Assembly: GCA_029881275.1 (NCBI GenBank)
Contig: JAOUMX010000004.1
Coordinates: 1 to 52,098, forward strand
DNA length: 52,098 nucleotides
Direction of reading: 5' to 3'
Origin: Gammaproteobacteria bacterium
GTDB lineage: Bacteria > Pseudomonadota > Gammaproteobacteria > SZUA-229
Part shown: positions 43,128-52,098 of the stretch, one piece after another
Layout of the letters: every line of letters starts with the position of its first letter
Numbering within the stretch: the stretch's first letter is position 1
The notes under the pieces: model-generated
The model's input: the letters and a program-made list of their open reading frames with translations, nothing else
Told to the model about the DNA's origin: nothing
Database searches by the model: none
Position numbers and translations under genes: made by a program

Positions 43128-43213
43128 TGCCTGTCTCCGTTAATGAATAGGGTCTTGGGATTATATGCATGCTCGTTTATCATGCAATGTAATTAATCAA
43201 AGGATGTCGCGAA

Positions 43214-44137
43214 ATGAGCATAATTGAACAGATTGCAGATGAACTGGTCACTTTGCGTGATTGCGTGCGCTGGGGTGTGAGCCATTTTCATGAGGCGAAT
43301 ATCTTTTATGGTCATGGCATGAGCTCGGCACTGGATGAATCGGTATACCTGTGTTTGTTTGCGCTACACCTGGCGCATGATTTTTCCGATGACTATTTTG
43401 ACTGTCGTCTGACACGGGATGAAAGAATTAAAGTGCTGACCTTGTTACAAAGCCGTATCGATGAGCGTAAGCCTGCCGCTTATCTGACCCATGAGGCCTG
43501 GTTTGCCGGCCTTAAATTCTATGTTGACGAAAATGTACTGGTGCCACGTTCCCCTCTTGCCGAATTGATTGAAAATCGTTTTGAGCCCTGGGTGGTGCCT
43601 GAGCAGGTCGACAGTATTCTGGATTTATGCACCGGTAGCGGCTGTATTGCCATTGCCTGTGCTTATGCCTTTGACTGGGCTGATGTCGACGCGGTGGATG
43701 TTTCGCCCGGAGCGCTGGATGTGGCTGAACGAAATGTGTCAGAACACCAGCTGGAAGAGCGGGTCAGTCTAATCGAGTCGGATCTGTTTTCTGATCTGCC
43801 GCCCCGGCGCTACGATATTATTGTCAGTAATCCGCCTTATGTCGATGCCGAGGATATGGCCAGTTTACCTGATGAGTATTTGCATGAGCCGTGTCTGGGT
43901 CTGGCGGCAGGTGAAGACGGGCTGGATCTGGTGATTCCTATTTTGCAGCAGGCCCGGGAGTTTTTAACTGATAAGGGCGTACTGGTGGTTGAGGTGGGTA
44001 ATTCCCATTACGCTCTGCAGCATCGATTTTCACAGGTGCCCTTTTACTGGCTGGAGTTTGAACGGGGAGGGGAAGGTGTCTTTTTGTTAACGGCAGAACA
44101 ACTGGATGAGTTTCAGGATGATTTTGATAATGCCTGA
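43214..44137 (+). CDS. prmB: 50S ribosomal protein L3 glutamine methyltransferase
   Basis: 'LDLCTGSGCIAIACAYAF', 'YDIIVSNPPYVDAEDMASLPDEYLHEPCLGLAAGEDGLDLV'; long N-terminal domain typical of PrmB, close to aroC. Confidence 0.93.
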   Translation: MSIIEQIADELVTLRDCVRWGVSHFHEANIFYGHGMSSALDESVYLCLFALHLAHDFSDDYFDCRLTRDERIKVLTLLQSRIDERKPAAYLTHEAWFAGLKFYVDENVLVPRSPLAELIENRFEPWVVPEQVDSILDLCTGSGCIAIACAYAFDWADVDAVDVSPGALDVAERNVSEHQLEERVSLIESDLFSDLPPRRYDIIVSNPPYVDAEDMASLPDEYLHEPCLGLAAGEDGLDLVIPILQQAREFLTDKGVLVVEVGNSHYALQHRFSQVPFYWLEFERGGEGVFLLTAEQLDEFQDDFDNA

Positions 44138-44153
44138 GCCAAAGCTAATTCAT

Positions 44154-45251
44154 CTATTCAACCGGTTTGAGTCTTAGCAGGGGCAGGTTAAACCAGAAGG
44201 TTGCTCCGTTCTGACCATTGTTATAGGCACCGATACTGCCATCGTGTAAATCGAGCAGCTCTTTGCATATGGGTAGACCCAGTCCGTTACTGTCTTCGCC
44301 ATCGGTGGGTTTGTTGCTGAAGTCGGCATCTTTAATAAAAAGATTGTTTATATCATTGTCAGTGAGACCGGGACCGGTATCGCTGACTTCGGTGCAGATC
44401 ATATCGCCGGATAATTTTACCGAAACCGTAATAATGTCTCCCGCAGAACAGAATTTAATGGCATTACCCACATAGTTATCCAGCACCTGACTGATCCGGG
44501 TACGGTCAGCCTCAGCAACCAGTTTTTCGGCTGAGTGTTTGGTGATGAGGCCGATTTTTTTCTCATTGGCGCGTTCTCTGTGCCGTTCAATAACTTCATC
44601 TGCCAGCTGGTTCAGGTTAACCGGTGATTTGGTGAGCTGAATCTGTCCCAGGCCCGATGCCTGCATATTGAGTACGCAGTTGGCAATATTCTGTACATAG
44701 CTGGCCGATTCACTGATGGACGTCATGTTTTTCATCAGTTCGGTAGCGTTTATTTCATTACTGGCCAGTTTGAGTCTGGCTTTATTGGCAATGTCTTTGA
44801 TATAGGCCAGTGGTTTACGCATGTCATGGCTGGCTGTATTTAGAAATTCTGCATTGAGTGCGGACAGCTGGGTTAACGTCAGCTGGGTATGCATACGGGC
44901 GATTAGTATCGGAAAATTAATCGGTTTGATGACATAGTCATTGGCGCCCAGTTCCAGTGCGCGAATAATGCGTTGATCTTCATCGATGGCGGTCACCATG
45001 ATAATCGGCAGCTCAACCATGGAGTAGGTCTGACGCAGAGTATGCAATACCTGAAGGCCCATTACTTCGGGCATCATGACATCGAGTAATAATAAATCCG
45101 GTTTTTTCAGGCGCACCATGTCCAGTGCCTGCTGGCCATTTTCGGCAAAACGCAGATGTGTGAAATTCTTGTGGGTAAGAAATTGCTTCATAACGTCCCT
45201 GTTAAGCGGTTCGTCTTCAGCAATCAAAATATCTGGTTCGTTTAATATCAT
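44154..45251 (-). CDS. Receiver-histidine kinase hybrid protein (N-terminal receiver)
   Basis: 'DILIAEDEPLNRDVMKQFL', 'PDLLLLDVMMPEVMGLQVL', H-box 'ASHDMRKPLAYIKDIA', ATPase 'DNYVGNAIKFC', 'DTGPGLTDNDI', 'GLGLPICKELLDLHDG'. Confidence 0.92.
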   Translation of the reverse strand: MILNEPDILIAEDEPLNRDVMKQFLTHKNFTHLRFAENGQQALDMVRLKKPDLLLLDVMMPEVMGLQVLHTLRQTYSMVELPIIMVTAIDEDQRIIRALELGANDYVIKPINFPILIARMHTQLTLTQLSALNAEFLNTASHDMRKPLAYIKDIANKARLKLASNEINATELMKNMTSISESASYVQNIANCVLNMQASGLGQIQLTKSPVNLNQLADEVIERHRERANEKKIGLITKHSAEKLVAEADRTRISQVLDNYVGNAIKFCSAGDIITVSVKLSGDMICTEVSDTGPGLTDNDINNLFIKDADFSNKPTDGEDSNGLGLPICKELLDLHDGSIGAYNNGQNGATFWFNLPLLRLKPVE

Positions 45252-45422
45252 TTTTTATTCTATGAAGATATTTCTCCGACACTATAATGGTTTAAATAGC
45301 TTGATGACAAGTTGATTTATGAAGAAAAAAGGCCTGAAAAACAAAACAGGGCTGATTTCATCAGTGAATTTATAAAATAGACAGGTTAAGATTCATGCTT
45401 GAATAAAACCTGGGGATAAATT

Positions 45423-46532
45423 GTGTCTGGAAATACCATTGGTAAACTGTTTACTGTCACTACCAGCGGCGAAAGCCATGGGCCTGCATTGCTGGCAATA
45501 GTGGATGGTTGTCCTCCAGGTCTGGAATTATCTGAAGCTGATTTACAGCATGATCTGGATCGTCGCCGCCCCGGCACTTCCCGTCATACCACACAGCGTC
45601 GGGAGCCTGATGCGGTGAAAATTCTATCCGGTGTTTTTGAAGGCAAAACCACGGGCGCGCCGATCGGTCTGCTGATTGAGAATGTTGATCAGCGTTCCAA
45701 AGATTACGGCAACATCATGGATACTTTTCGTCCCGGTCATGCGGATTATACCTATACACAGAAATACGGGTTTCGTGATTATCGTGGTGGTGGTCGGTCA
45801 TCTGCGCGTGAAACTGCAATGCGTGTTGCAGCCGGTGCGATTGCAAAAAAATATCTGAGTGAACGTTATGCGATCAGAATTCGTGGTTATTTATCTCAGT
45901 TAGGTCCCATTAAAATAGAAAATCATGACTGGACTCAGGTTCATCAGAATCCATTTTTCTGTCCGGATGCGGAAAAAGTGGCCGTGATGGAAGATTATAT
46001 GGATGCTCTGCGTAAGGAAGGTAATTCGGTTGGCGCAAAAATATCAGTCATAGCAGAAGGTGTGCCACCGGGTCTGGGTGAGCCTATATTTGATCGTATG
46101 GATGCTGATATTGCCTATGCCATGATGAGTATAAATGCTGCCAAGGGGGTTGAAATTGGTGGTGGTTTTGCATGTGTTGAAGCCAGGGGTACAGATTTTC
46201 GTGATGAAATAACGCCGCAGGGGTTTCTGACAAATCACGCTGGCGGTATTCTGGGTGGTATTACCTCGGGTCAGGATCTAATCGTGCACACGGCATTTAA
46301 ACCAACTTCAAGTTTGCGTCTGCCAGGGCGCAGCGTGGATAAAAATGGCAATCCTGTCGAGGTAGTTACCGAAGGGCGCCATGATCCCTGCGTGGGTATC
46401 AGGGCAACGCCTATCTGTGAAGCTATGCTGGCAATGGTATTAATGGATCACATGATGCGCTTTAATGCTCAATGTGGAGATGTCAGGTGTGAGACGCCGG
46501 TTATTCCTGCTCAGGCACCTGTAAACAAATAA
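45423..46532 (+). CDS. aroC: Chorismate synthase (GTG start)
   Basis: '[36 protein letters not shown]', '[20 protein letters not shown]', '[25 protein letters not shown]'. Confidence 0.98.
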   Translation: MSGNTIGKLFTVTTSGESHGPALLAIVDGCPPGLELSEADLQHDLDRRRPGTSRHTTQRREPDAVKILSGVFEGKTTGAPIGLLIENVDQRSKDYGNIMDTFRPGHADYTYTQKYGFRDYRGGGRSSARETAMRVAAGAIAKKYLSERYAIRIRGYLSQLGPIKIENHDWTQVHQNPFFCPDAEKVAVMEDYMDALRKEGNSVGAKISVIAEGVPPGLGEPIFDRMDADIAYAMMSINAAKGVEIGGGFACVEARGTDFRDEITPQGFLTNHAGGILGGITSGQDLIVHTAFKPTSSLRLPGRSVDKNGNPVEVVTEGRHDPCVGIRATPICEAMLAMVLMDHMMRFNAQCGDVRCETPVIPAQAPVNK

Positions 46533-46644
46533 GTTCTTCATATATGTCGTGCACAGGAATTTTTCCTGTTTCTCTGGATATATCAATAGCTATTTTTTTT
46601 CTGGGGTTTGACTGTCTCTGTGATTAAATTATTTTTAGAAATCC

Positions 46645-47808
46645 ATGACTTCTGATTCAGTTCCATACTGGAGATTATCCAGTTTTTATCTTCTCTATTT
46701 TGCATCTCTTGGTGTTATGGTGCCTTACTGGGGGCTCTATCTTCAGTCGTTGGCATTTGATGCGCGTGCCATTGGTGAGTTAATGGCCATTATTATGGCG
46801 ACAAAAATTATTGCGCCTTATATATGGGGCTGGATCGCAGATCATACCGGCAAGGGTATCCTGATTATTCGTCTTGCTTCTATCTGCGCTTTAGTCAGCT
46901 TTTTTGCCGTTTTTATTCGATCCGATTTCTGGTGGCTGGCCATGGTGATGGTGTTGTTCAGTTTTTTCTGGAATGCCGAGCTACCTCAGTTTGAAGCCAA
47001 CACCATGAATCACCTGGGTAAGGATACTCATAAATACAGCGTAATACGTTTATGGGGATCCATGGGCTTTATACTCTCAGTAGTGGGGTTGGGTGTTCTG
47101 CTGGATTATTATGAATTAACACTGGTGCCTCAGGTCGTCATAGTGCTGTTTGCCGGTATTGCCATTAGCAGTTTTCTGGTGCCCGAGAAAAATGGTGTTG
47201 TACATATACAGCAACAGGGTTCAATTATGGATGTATTAAAACAGCCCGTGGTAATAGCCTTGCTACTGGTCTGTTTTCTGGCGCAATTGAGTCATGGCCC
47301 ATATTACACGTTTTATTCAATATTTTTAAAACAGCACAATTACGATAACAGTACTCTGGGCTGGTTATGGGCATTGGGCGTGATTGCAGAAATTATTGTA
47401 TTTCTCTATATGCATCGATTAATGCCGTTTTTTGGTGCCAGAAAGCTATTGTTAGTGGCGTTGATTAGTACGGCTTTGCGCTGGTATTTAATTGGACATT
47501 ACATTGATGAAATTGTTGTTATTTTACTGGCGCAGTTATTACATGCCGCCAGTTTTGGTCTATTTCATGCGGTATCAATTGACATGTTTCACCGTTTATT
47601 TAAAGGCAAGTACCAGGGAAGAGGACAGGCATTGTATTCCAGTATCAGTTTTGGTGCCGGAGGTGCGGTCGGTAGTTATATTAGTGGTCAATTCTGGGAT
47701 CGTGTTGATGCCGTGTTTATTTTTAATGTTGCCGCGCTGGTGTCTTTTGTAGCGTTTCTAATTACCTGGAAGTACATTCGGTTTCCTGCCGCAGAGTATG
47801 GTAATTAA
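46645..47808 (+). CDS. MFS transporter (HcaT/PPP-family-like)
   Basis: 12-TM-like protein; 'YLLYFASLGVMVPYWGLYLQSLAFDARAIGELMAIIMATKIIAPYIWGWIADHTGK', 'SVIRLWGSMGFILSV'. Confidence 0.88.
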   Translation: MTSDSVPYWRLSSFYLLYFASLGVMVPYWGLYLQSLAFDARAIGELMAIIMATKIIAPYIWGWIADHTGKGILIIRLASICALVSFFAVFIRSDFWWLAMVMVLFSFFWNAELPQFEANTMNHLGKDTHKYSVIRLWGSMGFILSVVGLGVLLDYYELTLVPQVVIVLFAGIAISSFLVPEKNGVVHIQQQGSIMDVLKQPVVIALLLVCFLAQLSHGPYYTFYSIFLKQHNYDNSTLGWLWALGVIAEIIVFLYMHRLMPFFGARKLLLVALISTALRWYLIGHYIDEIVVILLAQLLHAASFGLFHAVSIDMFHRLFKGKYQGRGQALYSSISFGAGGAVGSYISGQFWDRVDAVFIFNVAALVSFVAFLITWKYIRFPAAEYGN

Positions 47809-47934
47809 TTGGCTGTTATTATTAAAATAACATTTTTATAAGCTATAAAGTTATGGTTGCTGCTTGAATAGTGAATGTCTGGGTAAAGAATGTTATGTAT
47901 CAGTGTTGCTGAAAAAACAAATGAATAAAACTTT

Positions 47935-49644
47935 ATGATTAAAAAGAAATATAAAGCGGTTCTTGTCAGTGGCTTAATGGTTATCCTGAGCATTATCGTA
48001 GTTGATGTTTTTATTTCATTGAAAAGAATTAATCTAGTCGATCTTCACCTTGAATCAGTAGTGAATGAGCATATGTATCATGCTATTTCAGCTGAGAACA
48101 TGATATATCATGCCAGAGAAAGAAGCCTTTTGATGCTGCAGATTATTATGACGGAAGATGCTTTGGGGCAAGAAGGTCTAAAAAGAGATTTTTCCTATCA
48201 CGGTGAACAGTTTCTTCAAATGCGAAAAAATGTTATTGATTCAAACCCTGATGAAGGAGAGCGTCTTATTATTGATCAACAGGATAAGTTGTCAGAAAAA
48301 GTGTTGTCGATGCAGCATCAGGTTATTGAGCTTGCGGAGCATGGGCGTTTTGTTGAGGCAAAAAGATTGCTGCTTGAGAAAGTGTTGCCTGTTCAAAACG
48401 GAGTTATTTCTTTATTGCGTCAATTTATTGAGTTGCAGAATAATCACACAAGACATGCGCTTGAAGAGTCGGGCCAGGCATATCTGAAAACAGTTTATAC
48501 AACGGTATTTTCCATCGTTGCTATTGTACTGGTTGGCGGACTTCTGATTTATTATTTATCGCGAAAATTTTCTTCAATTGATGAACAAATGCGTAAACGC
48601 GATGAGGAATTGCATATTACTAATCGTATTCTGAATGATAATATTGGAGAGCTAAATGCTGTAACGGAACAATTGCAAAAAAGTGAGCAGCAGGAGCGTG
48701 CTATTCGTGAAAATATGCTGGATGCTGTAATTATGATCAATGCTCGTGGTGTGATGGAATCTTGCAATCCTGCAGCAGAAAAAATATTTGGTTATACAAA
48801 AGAAGAAATGCTGGGACAGAATGTTGCTATGCTAATGCCGACCTCTTTTCGTAATAAACATGATATGTATCTGAAAAAATATCGTGATACCGGTGAGTCC
48901 ATGAATATGAATATGGCACGAGATCAAAATGGCATGCGTAAAGATGGTTCTGTTTTTCCTCTTGATATTGGTATTAGTCAGATGATGCTTGATAATGAAG
49001 TTAAGGTGGTCGGTATCATGCGAGATATTACTGAACGAGTTGAGGCTGAAAAAGTATTGCGCCGATCCAAGGAGGAACTTGAGCAGCTTGTTCATTTGCG
49101 CACAGTTGAACTGGAGGAGGCTAATCAGCAGTTATTGCATCTGGCAAGGCATGACAGCCTTACCGGGCTGGCTAATCGTGCCTTGCTCGAAGAAAATCTT
49201 AAAGTAGCCATTGCCTATGCCAGGCGAAATGAGAAAATGGTTGCACTTATGTTTATTGATCTTGATGGGTTTAAACAGGTTAATGATACTCTCGGTCATG
49301 ATGTGGGTGATCAGTTACTGATTAAGGTGGCTTATAAATTAAAAAGTTTTGTACGCGCTGAAGACTGTGTTTCACGTATGGGTGGCGATGAATTTGTAAT
49401 TATGTTATTTGGTCTGGAAAATGAACATGATGTTTCTGTAACAGCGCAGCGTATTCTTGATGACTTTATTCAGCCGATTGACATCAGTGGTCATGATATT
49501 AATGTCGGTGCCAGTATAGGTATTAGTCTGTTTCCTGAAAATGCTGATGACTGTGTGAGTATGATTAAATGTGCGGATGAGGCAATGTATCAGGTGAAAA
49601 AATCCGGAAAAAACAATTATGGATTTTGTGACAGGAAAATCTAA
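47935..49644 (+). CDS. Membrane PAS-GGDEF diguanylate cyclase
   Basis: Two TM segments flanking a helical sensor domain, PAS ('ENMLDAVIMINARGVMESCNPAAEKIFGYTKEEMLG'), GGDEF 'RAEDCVSRMGGDEFVIM' with RxxD I-site. Confidence 0.92.
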   Translation: MIKKKYKAVLVSGLMVILSIIVVDVFISLKRINLVDLHLESVVNEHMYHAISAENMIYHARERSLLMLQIIMTEDALGQEGLKRDFSYHGEQFLQMRKNVIDSNPDEGERLIIDQQDKLSEKVLSMQHQVIELAEHGRFVEAKRLLLEKVLPVQNGVISLLRQFIELQNNHTRHALEESGQAYLKTVYTTVFSIVAIVLVGGLLIYYLSRKFSSIDEQMRKRDEELHITNRILNDNIGELNAVTEQLQKSEQQERAIRENMLDAVIMINARGVMESCNPAAEKIFGYTKEEMLGQNVAMLMPTSFRNKHDMYLKKYRDTGESMNMNMARDQNGMRKDGSVFPLDIGISQMMLDNEVKVVGIMRDITERVEAEKVLRRSKEELEQLVHLRTVELEEANQQLLHLARHDSLTGLANRALLEENLKVAIAYARRNEKMVALMFIDLDGFKQVNDTLGHDVGDQLLIKVAYKLKSFVRAEDCVSRMGGDEFVIMLFGLENEHDVSVTAQRILDDFIQPIDISGHDINVGASIGISLFPENADDCVSMIKCADEAMYQVKKSGKNNYGFCDRKI

Positions 49645-49675
49645 TTAATTTTTATAGATAAATGATCATGTTGTT

Positions 49676-49707
49676 AATAACAGGCGAGTAAAAACTCGCC
49701 TGTTATT
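49676..49707. terminator. Bidirectional hairpin terminator between PAS-GGDEF and Csp genes
   Basis: AATAACAGGCGAGT-AAAA-ACTCGCCTGTTATT, 14-bp perfect stem. Confidence 0.85.
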
Positions 49708-49720
49708 TTGGTTCAGCAAA

Positions 49721-50173
49721 TTAAGCGATTAATTTTTCACATTGTGCGATGCAGTTTTTGCATGAGTCTGCACAGGCTTTGCATTCGGCATGTTTGTCTT
49801 CATGTTTCTGGCATTCTTTTCGACAGTCTTTGCATGTCTCAATGCAGACCTTTGCGAAAGCTGTTAAATGCCGCGACTGGTATGATGCCAGTTTTGACAG
49901 AGTGGCACACATGGCCAGCATTTCATTGACTGTATCAGCGCAATCAGCAACCGAGTTATCGCCCTTTTTAAACAGTAACATGCAATGATCAAGACAGGCC
50001 TGGCCTTTTTTCAGGCAATCAAGAGCTGCATCAATAGCTGCTTCATGGGGGTTACTTGCATGATGGTGTTGATGGTCCATTTCAGCAAATGAGATATTGC
50101 TTGCGGTCATGGCCATAACGGCTGTTGCACCGGTTAATAGTTCGCGTCGTCCCAGGGATATTTTTTCAGACAT
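49721..50173 (-). CDS. Tat-exported four-helix-bundle copper storage protein (Csp-like)
   Basis: Twin-arginine signal 'SLGRRELLTGATAVMAMTASNISFAE'; 14 Cys in CxxxC/CxxC-type spacing ('CLKKGQACLDHC', 'CIETCKDCRKEC', 'CKACADSCKNCIAQC'). Confidence 0.88.
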   Translation of the reverse strand: MSEKISLGRRELLTGATAVMAMTASNISFAEMDHQHHHASNPHEAAIDAALDCLKKGQACLDHCMLLFKKGDNSVADCADTVNEMLAMCATLSKLASYQSRHLTAFAKVCIETCKDCRKECQKHEDKHAECKACADSCKNCIAQCEKLIA

Positions 50174-50254
50174 GTTTGTACCTTTAAGTTCTATATGATT
50201 TTTAATAGAGATTAATATTAGTCGGTAATCTGAAAAGTTTCAGAAATATAAAGC

Positions 50255-51127
50255 TTAGTCACTAATATTACTGAGTTGATCTAATAGCTTTTTTGCCGCA
50301 TTTGAAAGTGTACGTTCTGTATGGTAGGCCACGCCTAGCTGTCGTTCCATGCTAAATTGTCTGACCTTGAGAACAGTCATGTCTGCTGAAATCATGGAGA
50401 TGGGCAAGACGCTCCAGCCGAGACCGATAGAAACCATCATTTTGATGGTTTCAAGATAATTGGTTTCCATGGCAATATGCAGTTTACCGCTTTCCAGGCC
50501 GGGTATCTGTTCCAGTAGTGCACGGGTAAATGTGCCTGAGGATGGCAATATGGCCGGGTATTTTATGACCTCGGTTAAGGTACAGGTTTTGCGCTTGGCC
50601 AGTGGGTGATCCGTGCCGACCGCTATGCCCAGTGGATCATGCCAGATGATTCTGGTGGTAAGGTTTTTTTCCGCCTGTCTTGGTAGTGTGGCAATGGCCA
50701 GTTCCAGTTCGCCTTTGATGACCCCGTGACAGGCTTCTTCAGAGTCCATGAATTGTATATCCAGATCGACATGGGGATATTCTGCTGTATAGCGACGGAG
50801 TACCGGTGGTAATCTATGCAGTCCTATGTGATGACTGGTTCCCAGCTTTAACTTACCGCTGACTGTTCCGCTGAGATTGCTGATTGCACGGCGGCTTTCT
50901 TCCAGTTCAGCGAGTATGCGTTTTGCGCTGGGCAACAGGGCCTGGCCGGCTTCAGTGAGTTGTACTGTTTTGCCAATCCGGTCAAATAGCGGCACACCCA
51001 GTTCATGTTCCAGTGCAAATATGCGTTTGCTGACTGCTGGCTGGGTGACAAATAGCTGTTCTGCTGCTCGGGAGAATGAGCTTGTTTCACTGACGTAAAT
51101 GAATGCCTGTAGATTGAGAATATCCAG
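50255..51127 (-). CDS. LysR-family transcriptional regulator (full length requires CTG or another non-canonical start)
   Basis: ORF track begins at an internal GTG (50995). The same frame continues upstream without a stop as LDILNLQAFIYVSETSSFSRAAEQLFVTQPAVSKRIFALEHELGVPLFDR, the LysR HTH. An in-frame TAG lies four codons before the CTG at 51127-51125. Confidence 0.88.
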   Translation of the reverse strand: MDILNLQAFIYVSETSSFSRAAEQLFVTQPAVSKRIFALEHELGVPLFDRIGKTVQLTEAGQALLPSAKRILAELEESRRAISNLSGTVSGKLKLGTSHHIGLHRLPPVLRRYTAEYPHVDLDIQFMDSEEACHGVIKGELELAIATLPRQAEKNLTTRIIWHDPLGIAVGTDHPLAKRKTCTLTEVIKYPAILPSSGTFTRALLEQIPGLESGKLHIAMETNYLETIKMMVSIGLGWSVLPISMISADMTVLKVRQFSMERQLGVAYHTERTLSNAAKKLLDQLSNISD

Positions 51128-51136
51128 GGGTATCTC

Positions 51137-51155
51137 CTATTCCTAATTGGAATAG
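51137..51155. promoter_or_regulatory. Candidate LysR operator between lysR and leuC
   Basis: CTATTCC-TAATT-GGAATAG, perfect 7-bp arms containing T-N11-A (TTCCTAATTGGAA). Confidence 0.65.
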
Positions 51156-51231
51156 TTTATATGAAAAAGATGAATTTGTATTATGAATTATTCAGGCTTA
51201 GAATTTTCTTCCATATTCGGAGGACCAGGTA

Positions 51232-52098
51232 ATGTCAGCACAGACACTTTATGACAAATTATTTGCTGCCCATGTGGTACGTCAGGAAAATGAGGGCACG
51301 GCATTATTATATATTGATCGCCATCTGGTGCATGAGGTGACTTCACCTCAGGCCTTTGAGGGCTTGCGGCTTGCGGGCCGTAAACCCTGGCGCACAGATA
51401 CCGCACTGGCGGTGCCCGATCATAATGTACCCACCAGCCATCGTGATCAGGGCATTATTGACCCGGTGGCACGTACGCAGGTGGAAACACTGGATGCCAA
51501 CTGTCGTGAATTTGGCATCACTGAATTTGCCATGGATGATATTCGTCAGGGCATAGTACATGTGATTGGTCCAGAGCAGGGCGCAACATTACCGGGTATG
51601 ACACTGGTGTGTGGTGACTCCCATACGGCAACTCATGGTGCATTCGGTACCCTGGCGTTTGGCATTGGCACCTCGGAAGTTGAACATGTACTGGCGACCC
51701 AGTGTTTGCTGCAGAAAAAAATGAAAAACATGCGTATCAATGTTGAAGGCAAGCTGGGTAGGGGTGTGACTGCGAAAGATATTGTGCTGGCGGTGATTGG
51801 TGAAATTGGTACGGCCGGTGGTAACGGTTATGCCATGGAATTTGCCGGTAGCGCGATCAGAGAGCTGTCTATGGAAGGTCGTATGACTATCTGTAATATG
51901 GCCATAGAAGCCGGTGCACGCGTGGGACTGGTTGGGGTTGATGAAACCACCATTAACTATGTTAAAGGTCGTCCCTATTCGCCTAAGGGCGATATCTGGT
52001 TACAGGCGGTGAGTGCATGGCGGGATCTGGTCAGTGATGAGGGTGCACAGTTTGATACTGAGGTGACCATTGATGCAGCCAGTATTAAGCCACAGGTA
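51232..52098 (+). CDS. leuC: 3-isopropylmalate dehydratase large subunit (3' end outside window)
   Basis: Frame open from ATG 51232 to the window end: [46 protein letters not shown]...[32 protein letters not shown]. Absent from the ORF track because there is no stop. Confidence 0.96.
   Translation, partial: MSAQTLYDKLFAAHVVRQENEGTALLYIDRHLVHEVTSPQAFEGLRLAGRKPWRTDTALAVPDHNVPTSHRDQGIIDPVARTQVETLDANCREFGITEFAMDDIRQGIVHVIGPEQGATLPGMTLVCGDSHTATHGAFGTLAFGIGTSEVEHVLATQCLLQKKMKNMRINVEGKLGRGVTAKDIVLAVIGEIGTAGGNGYAMEFAGSAIRELSMEGRMTICNMAIEAGARVGLVGVDETTINYVKGRPYSPKGDIWLQAVSAWRDLVSDEGAQFDTEVTIDAASIKPQV

Noticed and set aside
49708-49988. Cys/His-rich plus-strand ORFs opposite the Csp-like gene
   Set aside because: Complement of Cys/Lys-rich codons; the Tat signal and Cys spacing support only the minus strand.

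Overview
The window is a contiguous stretch of gammaproteobacterial-type chromosome, mostly housekeeping. In order it holds: the 3' part of a nuo operon (nuoL-partial, nuoM, nuoN); a c-di-GMP gene pair and a TonB receptor; initiator tRNA-fMet followed by rimP-nusA-infB-rbfA-truB-rpsO-pnp; a membrane GGDEF/EAL protein; tcdA, an EEP-family protein and rof; a DsrC/TusE-family protein; acs; gluQ-dksA-xseA; a SoxK-like protein; guaB-guaA-tadA; a polyamine ABC operon; rluF, an MscS channel, a metallophosphoesterase, a receiver protein, psd and a PCu(A)C protein; prmB, a receiver-histidine kinase, aroC, an MFS transporter and a PAS-GGDEF protein; a Csp-type copper protein; a LysR regulator; and leuC, cut by the window end. 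I saw no CRISPR array, prophage, IS element or rRNA. The most unusual item is a 251-aa tandem fusion of two DsrC/TusE-like domains: the first lacks both functional cysteines and the second keeps only the C-terminal TusE-type cysteine. Other points worth checking are a LysR gene whose full HTH can only be recovered with a non-canonical (CTG) start beside a perfect T-N11-A palindrome, an initiator tRNA with a U1.U72 mismatch, an HD-GYP protein with LD in place of HD next to a GGDEF-EAL protein with GDNEF but an intact I-site, and an orphan SoxK-like gene. All family calls come from reading motifs by eye; no database searches were possible.
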